Notes under the pieces: generated by a model
What the model was told of the DNA's origin: nothing
Databases searched by the model: none
The model's input: the letters and a program-made list of their open reading frames with translations, nothing else
Position numbers and translations under genes: made by a program
DNA from: Polytrichum commune
Lineage: Eukaryota > Streptophyta > Polytrichopsida > Polytrichales > Polytrichaceae
NCBI GenBank assembly: GCA_950295325.1
Contig: OX485806.1
Location: 44,201,169-44,265,168, forward strand
Direction: 5' to 3'
Length of the DNA: 64,000 nt
In this document: positions 1 through 13,471 of the stretch, piece by piece
How the letters are laid out: the number at the start of each line of letters is the position of its first letter
Position numbering within the stretch: position 1 is the first letter of the stretch

Positions 1-460
1 ATCTTTTCTATGCCTTCTTGAATTAATTATGGTTTTTCAAGTGCTTCACACTAACTCCTGATCTTTGTTTTGGCTCTTTGAGCTAATGTTGGTTCTTCGA
101 TTACCTCACACCAACTCCCAATATTTGTTCTTGCTCTTTGAGTTAATGTTGGTTCTTCAAATACCACACACCAACTTCAGATCCTCGTTCTGGTTCCATG
201 AAGTAATGTTAATTTTGTGTTTACCTTCACACCGACTCCCAATCTTTATTCTGGTTTTTTTGAGTGAATGTTGGTTCTTCAATTACCTTGACCAATTTTG
301 AACCTTTGTTATGGCTCCATTGAGTTAATGTTAGTTTCTCAATTACCTTTACCGACTCCCAATCTGTGTTCTGGCTCTTTGAGCTAATAGTGGTTCTTCG
401 ATTACCTTCATCGACTCCCAATCTTTGTTTTGGTTATTTTCGCTAATGTTGGTCTCACCA
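1..460. repeat. Array of ~60-bp degenerate tandem repeats
   Basis: About eight diverged copies of a ~60-bp unit run off the left edge. Each has a 'CTTTGAGYTAATGTTGGTTC' core followed by a CTTCAATTACC-like stretch and an ACCGACTCCCAATC-like stretch. ORFs on both strands here are by-products of the periodicity and have no coding signature. Confidence 0.85.
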
Positions 461-3400
461 AGGTCACTAATGTCTAATATTGTTTTGGTGTTGATTCTAC
501 CATTGTTTTAGTGTTAATTCTACCATTGTTTTAATGTTGACCTTAACATTGCTTTAATATTGATGTCCAATTTTGATTCTATGTTGATCTCTATTTTGTT
601 ATCCTTCATGATGTTGATTTCTAATATTATTTAATACTAACTTTCATACCATTGATTTCTAATTTTTATGTTGTTGATTCTACTACTACTTACTCACTCA
701 ATGTTGTTATCTAACTACTAACATTATTGGTTTTTATGGCCTTATCCTCTATATTCTCTATTCTCAAATTTATCCACATGAAGGCCTTTGAATTGGTGTG
801 GACAACACCTTTTGGTATTGGAGGTAGTGGATCGCTCTAAATAATCCCAAGTGCAAAACATTGAGATATAGATTGTTGGGAGGTTGACAGACCATACGAA
901 TACAAAATCCACCTTTGTTGCTCTCACGAATGAGATCTAGGTCATCGGCTTTCAGATGCGGTTTTGTGTTGATTTGTTGGAAAAAAATGGTTGTTGAGCC
1001 CATATTTGAATTTCAAACAAGTGAAGAACGAATAGCAAGAGAAACTTGACAAATTCTTAAAATCTTTCATGACCTCTTTGGTTATCATTTCAATAAGTTT
1101 GGTATCCATTGTACCAACATGTCGGTTCTTGTTGTTTTTTGAAAGGTCATTGGAAAGATGCTCACCTTGCTTGATCAGTCCTCGTAACACATGCGATCAA
1201 ATCAAGGGCACATTACTATGGACAAAAGCATGACATTATTAATGAAACGTTTGTTTTTCCCCATTTGATGTGGTTCCTCTTCATTTGCAACCAAGTAAAA
1301 CGTGCCCTTCTATTCCATCAAATAAAACCATTTTTGGTGGATGTGGACGCAATTGAATTCAAACTTGAATGTTGGCAAATTTGTGCCCATAGATGTTTCA
1401 TCTATGATAGAAAGTGAAAAATTGAGTTCTCCAATTATGTTGGTTTCTATCAAGAATGGTTTCATCTCGTTTTTGTGTAGTTTCATGATGCTTTCTAAGA
1501 TTCCTTGGTGCAATGCTAATTTGGGAACACCTAGGGCGTGTGCCATTGATTAAAAGTTTTTGCAACGATGAAGCGAAACTTCCTTGATCTTGGTTGTGCA
1601 ATCAAAATCTTAACGCTTCCATCTAAAATTGCCTTGACTTTGGATGCCAAATTTAAGTGATGGTTTGTGATGTGCAAAAATTAGATTTCCTCATTGTGTA
1701 TCATTCAATCAAAGGTAATGCATCATAGTCCTAAGCCTATCTCGATATTTTAATACTAATCCGAATTACTAATTTTGGAGTGTCCAAAATACTAATCCAA
1801 TTCAGAGTCGATATGCAAGGGTTTGGGAGGGTTGTGACTCAAGCTTGCCTTATTCAAATTTTATGCTCAAAAGGTTTGGTGTCTTGTCTTGTAGCTACTT
1901 TTGTTGAGGGCCCACAATTTTTATGTACCTAGCCACTTGGAAACAAGTACACATGCAAATGCCAATGGCCAATCCAACAATTGGGAATGGGTCATTTTCA
2001 GTTGGTATCATGTTTATGGCATTACCCAAATTCACATTCATAGCCAAAGGAAATAGCTAAAAATGACCAACAACAAAAAAAAATCTCCGAGATTGAAAAA
2101 CATTTAGTTTGAACAACCAGCAATTATGAACAAAGATTGGATGCATAGAGGACATTGCACGGGAATAGGGTATTTTTCCACAAAGATACAAATGAATTGC
2201 ATGACAACCATAGAACAAACTTAATCTTAGAATTTTTAAGAATTAAACATCATCATTTTGAGCATCAATAATATTAGATTTGATACTCATGTAGGTATTA
2301 AGAATTGTTTTGCAACTTAATTATATTAAACCACCTCACCTATGTCTAAAGGATGGGGTAAATTCTCAATTAAATATTAAATGTTTACACTTCAACACAT
2401 ATATACCACAAGATAAATATGGATAAAACTTCAAAATGCGAACATATGAAAAGGTTGAAGGTTATGATTGTTCAAATAAGGTTGAAATCTAAACCAAGAG
2501 AAGATAGTTATTATATAAAATGTAGATTTTAATTGAAGAGAAAAATAACTATGTATGGGGAGATTTTTTGGAATATGTACGTATTTTCAAAGGAACAAAA
2601 TTGGATATCAAAAACACTTGAGCTTACCTTGTATGTCTTTTCTTATAGACATTATTCAAGAATAAACTTATAATTTATTTCTACTGAAGAGTGTGGTTTT
2701 TTTCTCATTTTTTTGAGTTGTTGAATGTTATGATACTTAATGAATTATCTTTTGAGTGCAGAATAATGTAAGGATGAGACACAAACACTTAAGATGTTGA
2801 ATAATGGTTATGATTTTGAATCAACATGATGATTGAGTTAACCTCAATATGTATTGAAGCTTGAGGGATTAAGTGTTTAAATCTTATTTTATTTAATAAA
2901 AACTTCTCAAAAAATAACTTTTAACAAATATGTATACCTTTCATTAAAGAATCAAAAGCTTAAACACTTTAAGTTGTGGGGGTAAATTTCTTGAAGGATA
3001 ACATGAATCTTGATTCTCAAGTCATAATGAAAATTATTATAATGATTATGATGAAATATATAAGATTTGATACACAAATATCATACTTCTATACAACGTG
3101 GTAACAGTTGAATTCAAAGAAAAAAATTACAAAAAACATATATTTTCTACGACTTAAGGCTTAGCATGTATCAATACTCATTACTATTAGAACCTATCAA
3201 GAAAATGATTTAGTTTACATAAACTAACACATTTTAGAATAATTTTGTGATTGATTATAATAATGGACGTGGGTACCTATATGAATGAATTGATGATGTA
3301 CGGCTTACGATACCACAAAAAAATGTGAATGAAAACCTTCACCTTCTTTAGGAAGTTTAATTGAGACCTTGTAGAGTCCTTCTGTCATCAACAATTAAAG

Positions 3401-4490
3401 ATGTTTATTAATGTAGCTTTGCGTAACATAATATTGATGGAACATAATATAGGATATTTATTTTAGTTATGTTCTACAATCAATGATCCTTACATTGACA
3501 TTGAGCATTTATCCTAACTCTTAACTTCATGAGCATTTATATTCAAATCATAGGAAAAATAAGGTTAGATAAGTTATTAAGGGCTTAACCAAACATGTTA
3601 GTTTTTCAAATGATTATAAATTAACATGATATTCCACGATGAATCTTCCTATTTTATTGCAGAAGGAATAATCCACAAGGTTCATTAGCTTGAAAGGCAT
3701 TTTGATTTGTTTGTGGTTGTTGTATTATTTGTTATTGTGTAAGCAATCAATGCCAAAAAAATCTTGTACATATGAGACTAATGTATGTTTAACATTCAAT
3801 TTTCCCAATAGAAAAAATCATCTATTGCATTTAAACATGTCGTATAATATTCTAATCTTCATCTTTATAAACTAATTTAGGATGGTAAATAAATAAGGTG
3901 AAAGTGCATAATCATAAGTTAAAGAATTACGACATTGTTGGTACAACTGGAAGTCTATCAATAGATATGTCATATATTAAATACAATGATATGATTATAA
4001 GCAAGTCAAATTATGAGGTACTACACCTATGAGTCTCAATTAATATTGAAGGGTGGACAAAATTGTTACAACCTTCAAGGATGGTGTCATTGTTAACATA
4101 ATAGAAATAAACTCTAGGAAATAAGGTAAGGTAGATTAAAAATGGTAGATAACAAGGGTAATAAAAATAATTCAAGTTGAGCTACCAACTTTCCTAGATT
4201 AAAAGTCTTTGCAATTTTACATATACGTGTTGATTAAATCATGATCAATTATTGATGCTTGTGCATTTATATGGGAATATTTTTTGGATGTAATTGTAGA
4301 TTTTAATCATTGAATATGATTTCTATGTCTATGTAGATTGCACCCCCATCTTTTTTTGTTTTTAATGTAGTTGCACTATTTCATCACATTTAAGATAGAC
4401 ATTGTCATATTTGATGTCATATTGGCTCCATCATAAAATACTACACCCTTACCTCATGATGATGAGGAACATTGTCTTGCACCTCTCCAG
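461..4490. other. AT-rich region without a recognisable gene
   Basis: I see no ORF with a recognisable motif on either strand and no clear tRNA, TIR or target duplication. 480-720 is a low-complexity T-rich stretch with repeated TACCATTGTTTTA-like phrases that may be an eroded continuation of the left array. The rest is mostly A/T-rich unique-looking DNA. Confidence 0.5.
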
Positions 4491-4496
4491 AAGGAG

Positions 4497-4625
4497 TGTT
4501 TGAAACACCATGGGCACAAGGGGGACCCCGGAGTGACACCCGGGACTCGTGGCGCTATTGGTGAGAGGGTCCCGGGCGTTGGGAACACCTCCCACCCACA
4601 GAGACTATGTCAGCCCGAAACCCCC
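4497..4625 (+). repeat. Dispersed repeat family R, uninterrupted segment
   Basis: This segment (CACCATGGGCACAAGGGGGA, then GTGACACCCGGGACTCGTGG, then TCCCGGGCGTTGGGAACACC) recurs at 8315-8349 plus 16838-16930 and, inverted, at 19484-19556. The copy here is uninterrupted where the 8.5-kb MULE sits in the 8.3/16.8-kb copy, so it serves as an empty-site paralogue. Nature unknown; an LTR or other retroelement fragment is possible. Confidence 0.75.
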
Positions 4626-4979
4626 ACCCTTGAGCGTCCTAGTCCAGGTGGGAATCCAAGGCCAACATCTACCCAACTACCTTCTAATCTTTTGACATTG
4701 AGTCACACTCATCTCAATGAATTTTTTTTGTAAAACATACAACTTTTGTTTAGATAGTACTAAGTCCAAGTATTCAGAAATACTATGTGCCATGTGCTTC
4801 TTGTCATCCATAATTAATTAATGAACATCAACACCCACCTTCAAACTCTAATCTATGAACTCATGGCATCACATGCATGCCAATTATGCCCTCTATATAC
4901 CCTTGCTTACTAATTCAATTCAACCAACTACTAAATCTACATCCTACTCACTACCATGTTCACTAGATCCTGATTAATT

Positions 4980-6200
4980 TCCAGGGCCCTTCGGAATGCC
5001 TCCCTTTGCTGTTAAAAAAAACCAATGAGAACCTTGCACTTTTGCAAGGGAAGGAACCTTTGTTCAGGTCCAGCAATCGGCAGCAGTAGGCAACGTCGAC
5101 TCTGCATTGCCTCGCCGAAGCTCACTGTCCACGTTAAATTCATTCCCTGGATCGCTTGACCTCCCAACAGTTGAATTTGCTTCTCTCTGCAAGACCCTCG
5201 ATCAGAGCTGGCCCTGGCATGGATCTGGGAGCTCCTCTGTAACCTTGGCACAACTCATCACCAATCTCTACTTCCCCTGCTCCGCTCAATGCCATGTTTG
5301 CTTGCTTGCAGCAATGTGGTAGTGCTGGTCACACTAGCTTCTCAAGGACTCGCCTGCTTCCCTCTCCCGAGGCAACGATCTTCCACACCCAACACTCGGA
5401 CTCTGCTCTCTATCGTCAATTCATTCAGTGGCACATCCTCCTGGTGTGCACGATCCCAATAGCTCGCACATTTTTTCCCTCCCCGCACCTCTCACATTAC
5501 ATATCCAACCTTCGGGTGTGGGCAGAAATTCTCCAGAGTGCACTCTTGATTTGACAAGCACACTCTGGCCTTGCTTATTACATGCGGCGCTCTGGTCATG
5601 CCCTCCTCGCAACCTGTTGTACTTGCATCAATGTTCGGGCAGATGCTCGAGCTTGCAGGTAGCTGGATTCGGTGCGCCTGGAATTTCGAAGTCTTCTGCT
5701 TCAGAGCACCCAACCCCCTCAACACCCAATTCGGCAACAGCTGATGCTGCTTCGCCAAAAACCCAACACCCACTCTCCGCACTCTACGTCCTCCACTTGA
5801 TTGAGCGGGTTGTCCAAGAGTGAGCTGCCGCCATTGCAGCCATCTCCCAGCTCCTTAGAGCTAACTTGAGTGAATTCTGAGTAAGAGGCCTGGTGTGGCC
5901 TCGGCCGAGAGGGCATCCCAATGGCTTGCAAAACTAGATACAAGCACAAAACACCTTAACCATCTAAGTTTTGACAGGGCTTCGCCCTCCTGCAGAATCC
6001 TGGCTTTCCTCCGCCGATACGAGAGAGAGAGAGAGACAGCCGGAACAGGGGACCCTTGATTTCCACCGATCCGGAAATCAGGTGGTTGCCCTATCCGGTG
6101 ATGAGACCCCCCCCTTAATCGAACACTTGACACCCTTAAAAAGGCCAATAAATCCAGTTCAAAACCCTAGCACCTTACCTAACCTGCTTCCTACATGATC
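4980..6200. other. GC-richer island with no supported gene
   Basis: The composition is clearly richer in G+C than the flanks, and ORFs of 60-130 codons appear on both strands, the longest at 5428-5823 (+). None shows a domain, a conserved motif or convincing splice borders. A (GA)n run lies at about 6030-6045. It could be a decayed gene or the leader/LTR of a retroelement; I cannot decide. Confidence 0.4.
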
Positions 6201-6565
6201 CTTAGTAACCTAATAAACACGAAAGCACAACTAACTAATCCTAAGCCTAAGTTTGCATAAGAGACCAAAGCCCACTCTTTTTATGTTTTTGTTGTTTAAA
6301 CTCAAATTCAAATTCTAAATCTAAATGGTTTCTAATCCTAACACGCATGTGAGCACACTAACTTGGGCTCACAGACTACGAGTCACAAGGGGTAAAGCTA
6401 TAACCCATGCATAGCTTAGAGTGTATGGATTTTTAAATGCTTAAGAAAACCTCAATCGGAGGTGTGAGCTAGGAAATATAGCAATATGAGTGGGGCGTTG
6501 TCCCGGGACAACGCCCTAGTACGGCAAAAGCCTGGGAGTGGTTCCCGGGACTGCCAAGATTTGAA

Positions 6566-8064
6566 CACGGGGAGGTCACTCAATAGGATTTTTGTGTACC
6601 ACATGCAGCGGAGGGGTATTTGTTTAGGGGCTATTTACCTCCAAGGCACGAATTAAAAGCTCCCTATAATTACATAATATTCTAAAATGGCCTATTTTTT
6701 TTGTACCCTACCATTACTTATAATGCCCATGTCATTGAAATTTTTGTAGTCTATATTTCTTTTAATTAAAAAAATTGAATTTAAGAATGTATGCAATGCA
6801 AAAGTGATGGGAAAAACATGGCAACAAAAAAATATAAAAATTACGTACCATTGCAAAAACCAAGTACAAAAACTTAAAGTGAAAATACAAAAAAAAGACT
6901 TAGGATGGAACACAACATGATTGAGTGTGTGTTTACAAACACAACAAGATTGTGTGTGTGTTCACAAACACAACACCCGCTGCATAAAAATCCTTTATTC
7001 AAAATCACTTTACATCCTAGTGAAGACCAAAACCATATAGTGTGAAACACTTTAAGCTTGGTCATGAATCTTATATAGTTCGTTCTGTCACAAACTTAGA
7101 CAGTTGCTCTGAATCATTCCTATCAAGAGTGTACACCTCATTTGTAGAATTGTAGCTCATGGTTACCGTAGATATAATGCAATCTACATCAATCCATTTG
7201 CTATCTGTGTGATCATACTTAAATTTGTTACGGCCTGGATATTTTCTATAATATTGCAACATTACTTCGATGTGGGGATTATTAGGATTTCTCCTCCCTA
7301 ATTCCTCCGTTCGAGCAAGGAGGTCAACTGCTTGCCTAAGTACTCCAAATTGTTTCCCATTGCGCCGCCGCATATCCTGCACCCTACCCACCCACCATGA
7401 ACTGGAATCTACTCCGTTCAATATGTTAGTAGCATTTCCAGCTTTAACATCAGTCATTGAACGTCCCCTTTTACGTTTGGCAGCGGATTTTACAGTTGAC
7501 AATAACATTGTTGTGCTCCGTTGGACAAAATGCACCCCACAATCAGATCCTATAGATAACAAACTTGATCCACATGAAGATCTTGCTTGGAGACAATTAT
7601 CATGGTTGTTGAATGAATACTATGTTTAATTCTTGCTAATCTATCTTTGGATAAAAAAACATTACCATTGAGTTGCAAGACAAACGTTGACTTGTAAATG
7701 GAATGCCCATCAACTTCTACGGTTGGCAAAAAATTTCTGGTTCTCTGTACTAAGGCTTCCAATTTCATCCATTTTTGGGTAAATGATGAGTAATTTTTCA
7801 TCCATCCCTCGTGAGGCATGCGTACGAAATTGATTCTACTAAACATATATCCTAAGATCCTTATTTTTAGCCCCTATATTATTTTTACTAAAAGGGAATG
7901 GCCCATATTTTATACCTATCTATTTTACTTGTAATGGGCTTATGTACTTTTAATGGACCCTTCATTATTTGGAATTCTTTTATAATTTTTATGTCAAATG
8001 ATTTTAATCCTCCCTATATTATGCCGCACATCGTTTTTAAAATGCACTAAGTGACCTCCCCGTG
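6566..8064 (-). mobile_element. 1.5-kb TIR transposon with 8-bp target duplication
   Basis: Both ends carry the perfect 15-bp terminal inverted repeat CACGGGGAGGTCACT, with weaker similarity further in. A perfect 8-bp duplication, GATTTGAA, lies at 6558-6565 and 8065-8072. The paralogous repeat at about 17,010 has the same flanks without the insert, which confirms the boundaries. An 8-bp duplication fits hAT, P, Merlin or KDZ-type transposons, but no transposase domain is recognisable. The only coding content is the minus-strand protein at 7071-7846, so this is probably a non-autonomous element carrying cargo or a deleted element keeping one of its genes. Confidence 0.9.
7071..7846 (-). pseudogene. 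Unidentified protein inside the 1.5-kb element
   Basis: Two overlapping minus-strand reading frames, 7846-7550 (98 codons) and 7562-7071 (163 codons), look like one protein broken by a frameshift or small intron near 7555. The second part has a basic stretch (AKRKRGR), then WWVGRVQDMRRRNGK, KYDHTDSKWIDVDCIIS and MSYNSTNEVYTLDR. This Trp/Asp-rich beta-like pattern vaguely recalls BAH or Tudor-type reader modules, but I do not recognise a family. It fills most of the element interior. The retained compositional texture suggests past selection. Function unknown; a transposon accessory protein or a captured host fragment are both possible. Confidence 0.55.
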
Positions 8065-8720
8065 GATTTGAATAGGTATAACTTCTTATGTGTTTTGCCC
8101 AAATGGAACAAGTGAGGAGTCCATCAACATCTACTTAAAACTTAGATGACAATGAAGTGGTCAAATGTGAGCATCAAAGATCATACAAGGAAATTAATAT
8201 GATGTTCCGAAACTGATGGGGGTTTCTAGCCCCAACAGCTAAGGGGAATGTATACTTGGCCCCAATTCTTGGTTGAGAGATAAAATTTTGTGCGTCTCTT
8301 TATGAAGAGTGCCCCAAACACCATAGGCACAAAGGGGACCCTGAAGTGAGGGAAACTAGGATGTGAGCGTTGAGCGGTGAGTGGTGAGCAGTGAGCGGTA
8401 ACATGTGAGCAATGAGCAATAAAATGACCAATAATAGGATTATAAAATAAACTATTCCAATATAGTTTGATTATAGATTATGAAAATAACATTTTGGGCA
8501 AACAAAATATTCAACTTGGCCCTATTACCATGGATTTCAAGAAGTTTTCCGATCCACGGTGATAGGCACTTTATTGAAATGTCTAGAACTTTATTGTGGC
8601 AACAACTATGTAGGTGGATCTATAGTTTGCACTACGTACATTTCATATGGATATACACATATATTTCTATATATGCAGAAATGACAAATAATTGCGTCCA
8701 TGCCCTTCACCCCTATGCCA

Positions 8721-11555
8721 CTACGCCTTTTCTACAACACCTGCGAGCTCAAGAAGACGCGTCACCTCATTGTAGCTAAATGTCGGTGCATGAATGAATT
8801 TGTCAGTGGCGTAGTCAACCTTGCACAAATACTTGAACACGTAATACAAATGCTTGCATGAAACCCACTGACCCCTCATTCCCACTACCAAAGACAACAT
8901 TTTCGTAAAGTCTGGGCAAGTGCATTGCGGAATATTTGCAATGGAGACAAGGTATGTCTTCTCCTTTTTGGAAACTATGGATATGATGCATCCGTATCTA
9001 GGATATGGAATGGGAGTCACACCAACCACATAATATCATTCCATGTGTAATGCGCTCTCCTATTTATTCATGTGCTCTATTAATGGTGTTGCCATATTCT
9101 GTCGAACTGCCTTGGAAAACCATGTGTTTGGGTGCGCATCTGGGTTTGAAGGAATACGGAAATGTGAACGAGGGATGGGAAGGTTTGTCATTGTTCTCAA
9201 TCGGTGACGTGGTGACATTACATCTTTTTGTTGCAGTTGAAACCCTGCATCTTCCAATGCAAACACCTCCTCCCGTGTAAGGTTTGTACCAACGTTCACC
9301 GGCCACACCTTAAGGAGATTTGGCCAATCAAACACTCATTTGTTCTTGCTCCCCTTCACACATTGATTAATGTCATCTGCACAAAACAAAAAAATTGAAA
9401 GAACGTGGTTGTGGGAACAAAATTCCTTCTTCATGCATGTGTAAGTTGGCACAGGCATGCCATGTGTACTTTTCCCGACCTTAGCCCTACATGGATGTCC
9501 AGTATTTGCCTGCAAAGCTTGACACTTTTTTTTGGACGGATAAGGCAATCGTGAAATATACCACGCAGATTCCAGACAATCTGACTCCAACACATTGGTG
9601 GTGTGAGACACCACATTCTCATCATACTTGAAGGATTCCTCTATGCGTACCCTCGTTGACCTTGTATTAGGGTGAGGGATGGAGTAGTTCATTTTGTCGG
9701 GACGATGAGAATTATACTCAGATCCAGGCTGTAAATCTAGTTTCCTCTTGGTTGATCCAAACAACTCAGAGCCCTCCAATGCACAATCCCTTGTGTTAAG
9801 ACCCTTTGCCCCAGGGTATGACCTCATTGCCTCTGCAAAGAATTTGGGATTGCCGGTATGCACTACAACTTTGAGCTTCAATGATGCTTGATCTGGCCCT
9901 TTCCTTGAAAAACCCCCTTTAAGCCAAGAACGATAATTTGTGATCTACATGAATGCGCGGATCATGTCATCCACGGTTGCCTCATACAAACATGACATTT
10001 TGTTCCCTGATTGTTGCAGCCACTTGTTATGTACTGTTTCCGCTAGGTTGCAAGTTGGCATCTCAGCTGGTTGATCCAAAGTCAGATCCTGTAATACATA
10101 TTGAAAATATTTCTAGTTAAAAAAATGAAATGACACAACAATTTCATCAATAGTAGAGGAGGGACATTTGTGTATTGAAAGAAACTTACAATGAGCATGT
10201 GACCTCCCCATTGTCTATATTGATAATGCCAAAACCCCAACCATTCCGACAAGTTGTACATGCCCTCCTCGGTGGTTGCCCCTAATAACAACCACCAGGC
10301 CCGTATCACATGGTATTTGATGTCGGTGTCCGCCAAACTCTTGGCGTCCTTGTAGTCTTTACAAAGTTGTTTGTATTCATGCTGCAATGAAGGGCGGATG
10401 TGTTTTTGTGTTATTTTATCAAAATTGGCAGACCAATGGAAAAAACATGTACGCTCACGACCCTCAAGAGGAATGGATGTGTCACCATCACCGTAAATCT
10501 TCCGCACAACAATCCAATTTGCTTGGGCATTGTCCGCCATGAACCTTTTGAAATTGACATTGGGGACACCATTCTCCAGTATGACAACATTTAGATTTTC
10601 CCAAAAAATAGTCTGGGCCCGAGCATCCTCGGATTGCATATCACAACATGCTATTGTGATAACCTTGCAATATTTGATGTCATAGACGTGACACGCCATT
10701 GTAGTCCAATATTGTAAACGCTTCACATGGTCAAACATGATCCACGAATTTTCCATGTCTCCTCCACATTGCATGCGCTTCACCAAATCAACTCCGCTTC
10801 CAGCAAGATCCACCGATATCTTGAACACAAAGACCTTATCTCTGGACTGCCTGGAAGTTGACTATCATGCACATATTTGAACCTAGAGTGGTTTTTCAAC
10901 GCCATGATGCTATCCAAGGACCCCATTCCACTACGAATAAAACGTTTTGAGCCTGCCACGAAGTTCCTACGGTAAGGGGAAACCAAAGTGAAGAACTTAT
11001 CCATTACCACCTCCAAGGATGCTCCATGAAGATGGTTTTTTTCTCCTCAGAAAGGAGATTTGAGTATGTAATTTGCCAAAATTTGTTTATTGGCAGCCAT
11101 AACAATAGTTGAGTTTTTTGCAGTTGGAGTTTAGCCACCTCATTTGCCACACACTAGTAAGCCATGTCTAATGATTCACGACACACTCCAATAGACACAG
11201 GGTGGTTGTGAACACCCTAGTGGATACAAACACGGGAAATGTTTGACGATTGTGAATGGACATATATAATTTTTGCATAGCAAACATCAAGAAATATAGG
11301 AGCGGCATGGAAAACCTTGCACTGAACCTTGGATTTCTCTGGTGGAACTGTACCGACCATGAAAGGAGTGGGTGTAATACCGATCCATTCGGTAGAGTTG
11401 CGAACTCCTCCATTTTGTGAAGGATACTCACACGAGCCGTTAGGGCATTGGAGATGACCAACGCATGAAGACCTCCAGAAAGTCAAACCAAATTCATTTT
11501 GAATATTTGTTGTTTTGGTTCTACACCAAACATGCCCATCATAAGTCTTGTCCAT
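8721..11555 (-). pseudogene. MULE transposase, decayed, with SWIM zinc finger
   Basis: The transposase reads leftward in several pieces. 11555-11217 is an N-terminal Cys/His region (CVGHLQCPNGSCEY). 11016-10780 and 10828-10082 hold the catalytic core, with ITIACCDMQSED and FMADNAQANW as likely DDE aspartates, then ERTCFFHW. 9881-9060 is a Cys-rich middle part. 9029-8721 ends in a SWIM finger (CTCPDF ... WVSCKHLYYVF). Successive pieces are in different frames, for example near 10,828 and 9,335; some changes may be introns but others are clear frameshifts, so no intact enzyme is encoded. Mutator-type transposases cut and paste DNA in the nucleus; the SWIM domain is typical of the family. A sister relic is at 23.4-25.4 kb. 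Confidence 0.87.
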
Positions 11556-11632
11556 CCATCCATTGCATTACACGTTGACATATTCAAGATTCGTTTTATT
11601 CATTTCATGTGTATATTAATTATTTTCTAAAA

Positions 11633-12273
11633 TGATAGGCAATTCTCTTGAGTCTCCAACCTCAAACGTCAAACTTCAAATTCAAATCGTCTAAGATTTG
11701 TTTTATTTCTCAAATTCAATCAATTCATCAGTAGTTAACCGCCGGTTCCTAGGTTCATAAATGTGAGGTTTCAATGATGTGGGGGGCTGATCACCCCCCT
11801 CCCCCATACAAACAACAACATTTAGACAAAATTTTGCAATGTCCTTTCGTTGACGAAAGTACACCAGACAATATTTTGCACTTCTAGAATTTTGTCTAAG
11901 TGTTGTTGTTTGTATGCATATTATGAGAGTTTGGGAGGATTATAAATCAAACCATTGCCTTCGAAGGTTTAGGGGATATTCAGTCAAGATCCTAGTGATT
12001 GTAAATCCAACAGGTTACGAGTTTCAAAGTTGAAGGTTTGATCCGACATCTTCAAGGTTTGCTTTATTCATTTATGTACATGTTAGATATTCGTCTTAAT
12101 TGATAGGCAATTCTCTTGAAGTCTCCAACCTCAAACATCAAACTTCAACCTCAAAGCTTCTCAGATTTGCTTTATTTCTCAAATTCAGTCAATTCATCTG
12201 TAGCTAACCGCCGGTTCCTAGGTGCATAAATGTGAGGTTTCAATGATGTGGGGGGGCTGATCACCCCCCTCCC
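11633..12273 (+). repeat. Direct repeat pair (~170 bp) about 467 bp apart
   Basis: 11633-11805 and 12100-12273 are near-identical (TAGGCAATTCTCTTGA, TAACCGCCGGTTCCTAGGT, CAATGATGTGGGGG). Each is followed at once by TGATCACCCCCCTCCCCC and a different foldback MITE. A segmental duplication around a MITE insertion hot-spot explains this best. Confidence 0.8.
11788..11925. mobile_element. Foldback MITE 1
   Basis: It starts with TGATCACCCCCCTCCCCC. The arms at about 11807-11836 and 11893-11923 (CATACAAACAACAACA against TGTTGTTGTTTGTATG) form a long hairpin. The tip CTTTCGTTGACGAAAGTAC is shared in diverged form with the two other copies. Confidence 0.7.
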
Positions 12274-12450
12274 CCTAAACTTCAACCGTCTATTTATGCA
12301 TATCTGCCCCCCTCCATCCAACCAAGATATGGCAGAATCCTGCAAGTGCAGAATTTTGTTAGTTGTACCTTCGGCAACAAAAGTACAACTGATAGAATTC
12401 TGCACTTGCAAAATTCTACCAGATTTTGGCTGGATGGAGGGGGAGGAGAG
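12258..12450. mobile_element. Foldback MITE 2
   Basis: Same TGATCACCCCCCTCCCCC edge. The arms at about 12308-12370 and 12380-12444 pair over most of their length (CCCCCCTCCATCCAACCA against TGGCTGGATGGAGGGGG; TGCAAGTGCAGAATTTTG against AGAATTCTGCACTTGCA). The tip is ACCTTCGGCAACAAAAGTAC. Confidence 0.7.
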
Positions 12451-13471
12451 ATTTCTGGGCGCAATGGGTTGAGATCCTAATGTTTTCAAGTCCAACTGGT
12501 CATAGGTTGACATCATACAATTTTCCTTTATGAGATTGGGGTATGTTCTATAAATTCCTCTATAACAATCAGTAATTTTCCTGCGGTGTTTGAACTTCAA
12601 TTGGCCATTTCTCGAACTGAACCAGTTCATGTATGAGTAAATCCCAATTATCCCCAATCATAGGTTACCGCGAGAAAGAACAGAGGGTATTATGCATCTC
12701 TATTGTACCTTTGTTCGAGCGCTTGGGGTTTAGGTAGGGATCGGGTGGTGAAATATGAATTATGTGTTTCTTGTGAGCAAATGTGGATCGTATGTGGAGA
12801 AGATGATGTCGGTGCTGGTGGCGACATAGGTTTGAAGATTGTTATGTTGGAAAATTGACACAATAATTTTGCGTTCAGAGTGGTAGAATCGAAAATGCAT
12901 TATGCAAATTGAGAGTCCTCAATTTCCACCTATTTTATGTCATGGTGATTAGAGTAGGTGATTAGGTGATTTGGAGGGTTTTGTTCAATTTTATTCTAAC
13001 TTTCTTTATTAAAAATAAAAAGCAACAAAATGAGAAATTTCCTATTGATAAGCTTAGAAGATTTCTACACCCTCGAGGGACAAGCTAGTAAACCCATGCC
13101 AAGCATTGGATGCCAACCCAATGATCGGGGAGAACCAGCAGTTAGTTACAGATGAACCGGTTGAAGTTCAAGATTGCATGAAAATTACCGATCATTTAGG
13201 AAGCCAACTCCGGGAATTAAATGAAAGGGTTTAAACAAAATTTGGACTCATGTTCAATTTAATTACCATTTTGTAAACAGAAGGATTGATAGTTGGGAAT
13301 GTATATGTTTTCAAGTACCTGAGATGGTGATGTAGGCTTTGGGGGAGAGTTTTGGGATTCATTTTGTACCTTGTTATTAAGGGCATGTAGTTTTCAGATA
13401 ATGGTTTGAGGCTTACAATATTTTAGTGTTTTATCACAAGGATAGACCACTAATATCAAAGTCATATATTT

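Larger units (their letters stand above)
6340..8349 (+). repeat. Repeat family R, copy split by two transposons
   Basis: The family reads 6340-6565, is interrupted by the 1.5-kb element, and resumes at 8065-8349, where the MULE interrupts it. 8065-8290 (ATCAAAGATCATACAAGGAA, TTGGCCCCAA) matches 17015-17225 closely. The junction 6550-6565 plus 8073-8090 matches 17003-17030 (GGGACTACCAAGGTTTGAAC), which lacks the insertion. Confidence 0.75.

Noticed and set aside
5428-5823. 131-codon plus-strand ORF as a gene
   Set aside because: Competing ORFs on the other strand over the same bases, Ser/Pro-rich low-information sequence and no motif.
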